Positions 56,067-64,000 of a stretch of 64,000 nt of DNA are shown here, one piece after another; the first letter of the stretch is position 1, and the number at the start of each line of letters is the position of its first letter. Made by a program: the position numbers and the translations under genes. The notes beneath the pieces are model-generated. The model saw only the letters and a list, made by a program, of their open reading frames with translations, made no database searches and was not told the origin of the DNA. This DNA is from Tetrapyrgos nigripes (lineage: Eukaryota > Basidiomycota > Agaricomycetes > Agaricales > Campanellaceae). The DNA lies in contig JAACJM010000082.1 of NCBI GenBank assembly GCA_013368315.1, positions 248,001-312,000 of the forward strand, given 5' to 3'.

Positions 56067-57583
56067 GGTAAGGGAGAAGGTCCAATGTAAGGAATACTAT
56101 GGCATTGAGAACTGGCACCATCTTATTTCCGTTTGTTTACCGCTGCGAAAAAAGAACCGTTGCTTTGCAGCATGTGTTCTACCAGTGGGTCCATCTTCGT
56201 TACCATTAAAATGGACTGACAATGAATGGCCGGTGATGGATTGCAGAGAAGAACACGTACGACAAGCGACACCCACGGAACAGCGTAGATATAGGCACTG
56301 AGGGCCTGAGGAGCTTCACCAGGTTTTAAATGTAGAAGAACAAAGCTTGTTACGAGCAGGGCGCCACTACGAGGAGGAAAAGACATGATAGTAGTGCAAA
56401 AGCGACTCAAAACTCTGTTTGAACTTTGCGGTAAAATTTGTCGAGCAGCCGGAAAATGCCGAAAGTCGGTTTGTTTCTAACCACATCAACGCCTCATCAT
56501 TCGTAAACCATGCAAGACTCTACAATGCCTGAAACTCATTTCAATTCAAGACATAGTGGTCCAGAACCTTTGTACCTTAAGGATTTTACAGTCAAGTACG
56601 CCACCGTGGTGGTGCCGACACTCTGGCTCTGGCCCGAGTTCTGATCAGTGATTCAATTCTCTGCCGTTTTCGAGAGGTTACCGCTAAGGTTCATTGTACT
56701 CCTCTCGACAGAAATTAAGACCAGGAGCTCCGAGCTTTTGGTTCATCGTTGCATCTTTTGAAAGCCAACTCTTTCTTCCGTGTCTCTCCTCACACTGTAC
56801 CCATGAAGCATTTTTGTGGTCTTGACGGCTCGGAAGGTTTTTTCCATATGAGAAGCCTTCCATTCCTCTCAGCCACACATACCAAAAGATCTAGACTCTG
56901 GTTGATACATCTCTCACAGGTTTAGGGCGACTTCCAACCTCCATTTATCCAACTTCAAAGCTTCAAAGCGCGCGGTAAAGAAGATATCCAAACCCACAAC
57001 TGTACTGTATGACTCGTTGCCCCAACAGTTACGCAATCCTTGTGCCAACACTCTGGCTCTGCAGTTTTGACTCCATTCTCTGCCGTTGTCAGAGCGCGTA
57101 TTACTGTGTGGGCAGTTTCGAAAGCATTGATGTTTCGTGGTGGTACGTCGCGGCTGCAGTAGTCAAGCATGCGATCCCACTGACAGTGGAGTTCTTCATA
57201 ATCATCCAACGTTCCAATCAGCCTTAACGTTGGCCACGGGAGAAGCAATTCGTCTGCCCAACTCAGCTTTCTACCGGGAAACCACGGAAAAAGATCAAGG
57301 GTCATCTACAGTCTGTATGGAGTGGTCTTAGCGACAACAGAGCTTTTCGTATCAAGGTACGTACATTCGTTAACGAAATCCTGCAGCGATTGACAAGGAG
57401 GAACGTCTTCTCCTGTCATTTGGAATTGACTCTCAAAATATCGATGCATGGCTTTTGTGAAACTCCGTTGGTATCCCGGCCTTTCAGCATAAAAACATCT
57501 GCTCTTTCATTTCACGGTTCGTTCTTTGCTTCTTCCCCCTATTAGTTGAGTCTAAGGCGAAGGCCTTGCGTGCAAACGGTGCA
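56067..57583. other. Intergenic; possible small minus-strand frames
   Basis: Two frames deserve a note without being called genes. 56383-56123 (-) begins MSFPPRSGALLVTSF and continues with a hydrophobic stretch 'YIYAVPWVSLVV', which might be the first exon of a membrane protein. 57305-56955 (-) is 116 aa with a protein-like composition ('LLLPWPTLRLIGTLDDYEEL'), but I recognise no family and see no supporting neighbour exons. Confidence 0.35.
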
Positions 57584-59435
57584 ATGGGAGACACAACGCA
57601 ATGCCCAGCAATTTCAGCAGACATAGCCCTCATGTGAGTAGTCGATTACGAGTCGGGTATCGAGTCCTTCCTCACTACATTATCTACGCCTTCAGAACTG
57701 GGCCTACGGTACGTTTGTCTACATGTCAATCCTGTGAAACTGCTTACATTTTGTCTCTTCAGATGCTCGGCATATGTCTGAACTGGGGTCTGATGGGTGT
57801 CCTCGTTGTGCAAACATGTGAGTCGCTTTATTCCTATGGGTACCTACTCCCAACTCTCTTCCGACCTTCTCTGATTTTTTTCAATGCCAGATTTCTACCA
57901 CATAAGTTTCCCGAACGACTCGAAACTCATCAAGTCATTGGGTAAGTATACCTTCCATTCCTGCAAGTCAATCCCAATGCTTACCCCTTCGGTTTCGTTT
58001 TTCATTGGCAGTCTATGGTCTATTCGTTCTGGACATTTTACAAACAGCCTTAGTGACCGCCGACGCCTTTCATTGGTTTGTTTTCGGATTCGGGAATTTA
58101 GATCAACTAGACGACACGTTCCTCAATTCCTGGGACGTCCCAATGCTAGATGCAGTCATATCACTCATAGTTCAATGTTTCTATAGCTGGTAAGTAAGAC
58201 CAGAGCTTCACGGTAATCTAATATCTGACCATTTATCTATCAGGAGAATATATGTCTTAACCAGTTCTTGGATTTTACCCGGCATTATCGTCTTGGTGAG
58301 TGATTTTTATGTTCAGTATCATTCGTGTTGGTAGCTGACTGCTACCATACCTGAAGGTTTCTATGACTCAATGTGGAGCTGGAATCGCCACTGCGGTACA
58401 GGTGAGCCGATCGACGCCATATCCTAGAGTTAACGAGGTTCAGTGCAACAATATGTCACTTAGGCGCACAAGCTTGGGAAGCTCCATCTCATCAGTACTG
58501 AAGTCGTAGAGCAGACGGTGTGTTGCCATTTATGACTCTGTCATCAAACGATCCTCACATTGACCGATGATATCTGATTGATAGACGTGGCTGGTAGGAA
58601 GCGCAGTGGCTGACATTCTGATTACCATTGTGATGACCTGGACGGTAAATCTCTTACTTGCCTATCGCTGCAAGTCGTGATGTTTAACCCGTTTGAACTC
58701 GTAGCTTTTACGTTCACGATCAAAGGAGTTAACGATATCTCATGGTTTCATTGATCGAATAGTCATATTGACAGTTGAGACCAATGGCGCAACCAGTACG
58801 TACCCATTCTTCAGAAAGTGAAGATATAATTACCAATATTTTGTCTAGCTTTGACTGCTATCGTCAGCTTGATACTGTTCCTAGGTGTTCCTGTGCGTAG
58901 ACTTTCTTGCTGAGAACTATAAATCGATAATTGAAGATACCCAGCAACATGCAACTTTGGTGGTACCTCCGTAAGTAATGGGGCCGTATGGAGTCGTCAT
59001 TTTTCCTCGAATGACCGTGGCTGAAATTCTCCACAGAACTGCTATCATAGGGAAACTGTAAGTTTTCAATTTCATCCGAAGCCGCCCTCATACTCATTAC
59101 TCTTCATTTGTTGAAGGTACACCAATTGCTTAGTCGCCGTCTTCAACAATCGCCGTATTCCTTCCCTTCGATCCGCAAATACTGGGCATGCTGGATCGTC
59201 CGGCAGTGCTTTTGGAGTCACCAGTCCCCGTTCGAATCCTCAAATGAATATACAGGTCGTCAGAAATGCGAATTTTTCTCATGATGAAGATTTAGAACTC
59301 AATTATATAGCCGTGAGTGGTACTTGACTGTCATCATCAACCTGGAACTGATTAATCTGATCTTAGGCTTCTTCCCAAGACAAAGGGCCGTCCAACATCT
59401 ATATGAACGCGTCAAGCACACCGATAGCATTCTGA
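57584..59435 (+). CDS. DUF6534-family multi-pass membrane protein
   Basis: A multi-exon gene. The first exon (MGDTTQCPAISADIALI) joins a 13-nt exon (about 57699-57711) and then 'MLGICLNWGLMGVLVVQT', 'YFYHISFPNDSKLIKSL', 'VYGLFVLDILQTALVTADAF', 'LDAVISLIVQCFYSW', 'TWLVGSAVADILITIVMTWT', 'GFIDRIVILTVETN' and 'NCLVAVFNNR', the ordered hallmarks of the agaricomycete DUF6534 family (about seven helices, function unknown). A Ser/Asn-rich cytoplasmic-type tail ends 'NASSTPIAF'. Such genes are numerous in mushroom genomes. Frames are open across the introns I checked. Confidence 0.82.
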
Positions 59436-59626
59436 TGTGGTCTTACTTCCGTTGTAAATCATTTGTAGGATGATGAAAGATTACTATTGGAGTGATGAGT
59501 GTAGCATAAACTAAACGGAGGACTAGACATGTAGATAGATAGATATATGTACTGTCGGCCTGACTACGATAACGTATACCCTTGCTAAAGCTTCAACCTT
59601 TTCAGTACTCGCAATGATTATGGGCT

Positions 59627-61970
59627 TCAATTTCTAGGATTGGCTAGCGCAAAGTTGATCACAGCTTCAATTGCCGCAGACCGTGGCTTAATCTCGCAAG
59701 GGAAACTCTTCGGATGACTGTCGAGTCGCTCCATGATCAATGAAATATAGTTAGTTAGCTGAGAATCATCACTCACCGGACAAAACCTGTCTTAAATGCC
59801 ACTTCAGGCGTTACTTCTGCACCGTTTTCGTCTCTTGCTTTGGTGATATCGATACAAGCAACGAGGTTTGCCATTACAAGCCACACGCCTGCATCGGCGA
59901 AATACCTTCCCGGACAGCGTCTACCAGAAGTCAAGAAAGGCTATTATTACTAGTCGTGAACATTTCCCTAAACTCACCGGCGTCCGAAACCGAAAACCAC
60001 TCCCAGAGGATCAACCAAGTCCTCGGTCAGAAAACGCTCAGGCCGAAAGGAATTCGGATCCGAACAATCGTGAAGTATGGCGCTGTGAGAGGATGAGATG
60101 AGGGTGTGGCGGAAAGCAGCTGGACATACAAAAGGTTTGCTAGCACCATAGTATCTTTCGGGATGTAATATCCTTCGTATAGATCATCCACCATCAGCCG
60201 GTGTGGCATGCCCAAAGGAACAGGAGGGTTCCACCTTCGGTAGTATTAGGCACAGTACTGACAGATTTAGAAAACTCGTCACCTGAGCACTTCCTTCAGA
60301 ACGCATTCAAGAAAAGGGAGCCTATCCCTATCCTCGAGGGTCGGTAATTTGTCAATTCCAACAACTTGATCCATCTCTTGCTGGGCTTTCCGTAATACTT
60401 GCGGGTGTAGAACCATGGCTAGGACAAAGGATGCTAGAACACAGGCCGTCTATCAATTCAGCTTTAATGTCAGCACTCGAATATAGTCGAAAGCTGGTAG
60501 AAACGCACTGTATCTTCGGCAGCTAATTCAGTGACGAGTGAGTAATAACCCTGATTTGACCTTATCATAACCTTACCTACATACATTGTGCCCGCCACAC
60601 CCTTTACATTCTCTTCATCCTCAAAGGTAATGGATTTCCCGAAGGATTCAAGGAGCCGGGAGGTCATACATGGCGGAGCAGTCCCTGAACTCTGAAAGCG
60701 AGTTTGAGTACTAGGAGAAACTGGGTGCACTTTGCAAGGGGTGCTTACCACTTGGTCCTTGACCATCTGAAAACGAATATTCATCATATCGTCCACTGCT
60801 TCTTTCACGACTCGTGCGCTTCGCTTGAACCCAGCCATAGGTGCCCAATCAGGCAAGTACCTGCGCGAAAAGTTAAATAAACGCTTAGATCTCAAGGCAG
60901 AAGCAAATCTAACGGCTGACTTCATTACGGGGAAAAAATCAACCAAGCTTGCTGCGGGTGTTCCTGACTGAACCGTCAGAGATCCAGCACGTTCAGCTGC
61001 ACAAGGAGTGAATAGTGTCAGGAATCCTCATGACAGCGTTTAAAATGATAGAAGAAACAAACCCAATAGAACAAACGGGTCATCGATTGAGGTGACATCT
61101 CTCCCGTACGTAACTTTCATTATGGTCGCGGCCGCGAATCTGCACATGCATATAGATTTAGTGGGCAAACAAATTTCCAAAAGAAAAGAACACGATGCAC
61201 CTGCGAATGTGCTGAGAATACTGGCCAGGAGTCTCGACGAACCCTCGGATCAAATTGAGAGTCTCCTTCCCTTGTAAAGGTCTCAACAGATGTGCAGCTT
61301 GCTCGTTGAATGTCTGATGTATGAAACGACGATGTTTGCGAAAACGAGGCCCACTGTTGCAGCGTCAGGGGTACGAAGGGAAAAAATGTGGAGAGAGTGA
61401 GGCTTACTACCGAACATGTGTAGAAGCGTTGTGCCATCCCATGCTGAAATGAAAATCACGAACTTCCATCAGCCCAGACCTACTAGACGAACTCACAGCT
61501 CATTGAGTAACACAAATCTCGGTCTGTCGGAATAAATCGCGCCTCTTTTGTCGAAAAGGTCTTGCGCAACTTGTATAGAGTTGAGGATGACCATTGACGA
61601 TCCAAAAACGCGAATATGAACGACGTTTCCTGTTATACACTTCTGCTCAGTAGAGTACAGTCTGCAACTTGAAAAAAGAACGAAAAACCATATTCTTTGC
61701 CCCATTGAGCGAACGTCTCTTCGGGACACTTGTTCGGGATTTGATGAATATTCCTAAGTAGTATTGAATGAAGAGAGTCAGGAGTCAGGAGAACGGCAAC
61801 GCTGGAGTGTCGACAAGAATATGATACCCTATGCCTGGAAGAGGTCTCGGACCTGGTGGAAAGGAAGGACGGAACCTGGGTAGTAATACGAAATAGAAGA
61901 TAGGAATGAGTGCGATTTTAGCCAGTATTGGTCCATAATAATGAAGGTAGCCGAGAAGAGAAGTGGACAT
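59627..61970 (-). CDS. Cytochrome P450 monooxygenase (OrdA-like)
   Basis: Starts at 61970 with a membrane anchor ('[17 protein letters not shown]') and the proline hinge '[14 protein letters not shown]'. Then come '[19 protein letters not shown]', '[14 protein letters not shown]', the I-helix oxygen-binding stretch as AAEDT, the ExxR helix in '[19 protein letters not shown]', '[12 protein letters not shown]', '[10 protein letters not shown]' and the heme-binding loop '[14 protein letters not shown]' with its cysteine, split by an intron between Arg residues. The stop TGA is at 59627-59629. It is an ER-bound heme monooxygenase of the type common in basidiomycete secondary metabolism and xenobiotic oxidation; its substrate cannot be told. 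No partner biosynthetic genes are adjacent. Confidence 0.85.
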
Positions 61971-63391
61971 AAGCGGGTGTTGGGGAATCTGGAAGTGGAC
62001 GAGAGAGGACAGCGGGCTTGCTCGAGCCTTTTAATAGTCATCAAGATGGTTCATCGCCACAAACACACAGCAGGATAACTCGGATAACCTGGGCATCAGT
62101 ACCAAATATTTACCTTGCGTCGAGTAAATATATTCAGTGCACCTACAAGTCAAGGTTAAGAATTGAGAATTAGTGGCGCCTTACTCGCCATAAAACGCTA
62201 CAAGAACTTGATGATGATCAGCGAATCCTTGAATGGGGCGTTCCGGTAGCCTCAAGGTAGTATGGCAACAGATGTATAGACCACGAGTACACAAAAAACA
62301 AGAGGCAGCAGTTAGAAGCCCTTTCCCTGTGAAGCTCTGGGTAAGTCAAAAAGAATGGAATTTTTGGTAATCCGAGCCCCCTGAAAGACATAATTGAGCG
62401 CCCCTTACAAAACTGTCATTCCAACGCCAGCACCCTGTGTAGCATTTTCGCTTGCAAAAAATTACAAAACTTCAGCGGAGGAGCTCTGTGGCGGATGCCT
62501 CCGGCATATGTTAAAAACTTGGCTTTCTACTCGGGGAGGCAGATCTCCAAGATCTCTTTCAAGTGATTTCGACACTCACAAAACACTCACAGGAATCTTG
62601 CCAGATTCATTCCCGCAACTTCTAGCACTCTTCGGCTTCGAAAGAGCATACATGCCCACAGTAACTGAATGGAAATGAGTACCTCGTTCGACAGCTCAAG
62701 CCACGCATCGTAAGATAGGACGCAGATCTTCGGACCTGGCACTTGAAGAGTCAGTCATGTTACTGTAGTGGAGTGGTCCATTCTTCCTCAGATCTGATTG
62801 CATAGAAAAACGAGCTGATCCACATTGAGGGCATGCAGCTACTTAGAAGCGAGTGACGCTGAAGTGACGAGACAACTTAAGGGTAGGCATCGGATGACTA
62901 AGTCCGATATGTCTCCGAATTGAACATTCAGACGTCTGTTATTTTTGAATGTCGCATACAATCTGGCGTCTGCCAGTGCGGCACTGCGAGATTGTTGATC
63001 AAGGGGAAATTATTTTTGAGCAGAATATGTATGCATGCACGCAGATTCAGTGTAGGGGATACTCAGATAGGTATTGATCAGTCTGCGAAAGATGGGGGTT
63101 TGAACTGCGTTTTCACCGGCGTGGAGCTGAGAGGGTAAGGAAACAGCAAAGCCTCAGCTCAGGGGCGTAGACATTAGTTCCAGTTCAGCTGCCTATATTA
63201 CGAGGTGACACTTAGGGGGTGGCACGTGGGAATACAATGCTGAAGAATAAAAAAGTGACGTATTTTTATGTCGCTTGTTGTTCTTGAACCACGACGACTC
63301 TACCCACCTATTCCCCCCTCCGTCAACTTTACAGGTACCTTGCACCACAAGCACAATTTAACGACGACAGTAACGAGAGAATTTGAAGAGA
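61971..63391. other. Divergent intergenic region
   Basis: It separates the divergently transcribed P450 (-) and the PalI-type gene (+). Open frames are short and no motif is seen, so it probably holds both promoters. Confidence 0.4.
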
Positions 63392-64000
63392 ATGAGCCGG
63401 GTCTTCTGTATTCCAGGAATCCTCTTTCTGCTGTGTGCTTTCGTGCTCAGCTTCCTAGTTTCTATCTCTCTTCCGTTCCTACCCGCATTGGATATTGCTA
63501 GGGTTCATTTCAGAGACGGAAACGCGCTTGTGGATGGACGTACGGTCACCGAGACAAGAGTACGTTTCACGTCTAAAATTTTCTCTGCTTTTCTTCGCGG
63601 TACTGACCTGCACGTAGTTCGGTATCTGGGCCCCATGCTCTTACGAGACCGACGGATCACGCATTTGTGAAGGCAGCGGACACGGATATCATGTTTCAAT
63701 CAGTAATACTGATAAGGACTCTTCCACCAACATCGGTTCAGGTTGGACGAGAGGCTTAGCTGTACATCCTGTTGGTGAGTATCTTAGTATATTCCGTATA
63801 CAACTCAACTCAACCTGCCCCACACAGCGACTGCCGTAACATTCATCGCTTTCCTGCTGTCCTTCTCGACCCACGTCTCCGTGACTCTCATATCCTCCCT
63901 CGTCTCCTTTCTGGCCGCCTTACTCACTTTCATTGCGTTCATTATCGACATCGCGTTATTTGCTTTCGTTCACCACGAGGCTGGAAACGTAAATGACGTA
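63392..64000 (+). CDS. SUR7/PalI-family membrane protein, 3' end outside the window
   Basis: Exon 1 starts at 63392 (MSRVFCIPGILFLLCAFVLS) and ends at AGA before GTACGTTT. The next exon begins 'FGIWAPCSYETDGSRIC', the conserved G-x-W-x(2)-C...C loop of the SUR7/PalI family; after another intron comes 'VATAVTFIAFLLSFSTHV' and 'FIAFIIDIALFAFVHHEAG'. PalI/Rim9 proteins are four-helix plasma-membrane components of the ambient-pH signalling pathway, and related members organise eisosomes; which of the two applies cannot be told from this part. The reading is open to the window edge. Confidence 0.85.

Overview
The window looks like accessory, repeat-rich DNA of an agaricomycete basidiomycete. The evidence is many short introns (about 45-70 bp) with GT-AG borders, a DUF6534-type membrane protein, WSC-domain and fucolectin-like secreted proteins, an OrdA-like P450, a chromodomain Ty3/gypsy retrotransposon and Tad1/jockey-like LINE remains.

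Layout. 1-2.6 kb: no gene seen. 2.6-3.4 kb: fucose-lectin-like secreted protein, followed by an inverted-repeat element. 4.5-9.9 kb: a compact block with a GDSL/CE16-type esterase (+), a small six-cysteine secreted peptide gene (K1, +) and, tail to tail with it, an APC amino-acid permease (-). 12.2-23.9 kb: one complete chromovirus on the minus strand (461-bp LTRs, 5-bp target duplication CTATC), with a 3.9-kb CACTA-like foldback element inside its 5' LTR. 24-36 kb: nested repeats, namely a LINE relic on the minus strand (order endonuclease, RNase H, reverse transcriptase) broken by a 1.09-kb hAT-like element and a 1.67-kb unclassified insertion, then two related LTRs. 36.8-50.4 kb: a mosaic of direct and inverted partial copies of the 4.4-8.1 kb block, carrying three more intact peptide genes (K2-K4), a broken esterase copy, permease fragments and three non-autonomous hAT-like insertions. 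50.4-64 kb: ordinary gene space with a WSC-repeat protein that contains a frameshift, an NCS2 purine permease (-), a DUF6534 protein (+), a P450 (-) and a SUR7/PalI-type protein that runs off the end.

Main points. (1) All four peptide paralogues appear to need an exon of exactly one nucleotide (T) to keep the reading frame and complete a cysteine codon. (2) The retrotransposon has an extra 172-aa ORF after integrase with two zinc-finger-like repeats and a run of GW/WG motifs resembling an Argonaute hook, plus a 166-aa ORF joined to gag by TGA-ATG, and a self-priming primer-binding site. (3) Target-site duplications let the order of many insertions and duplications be read. All gene models were made by eye from splice signals and reading frame. 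No database search or RNA data was available.
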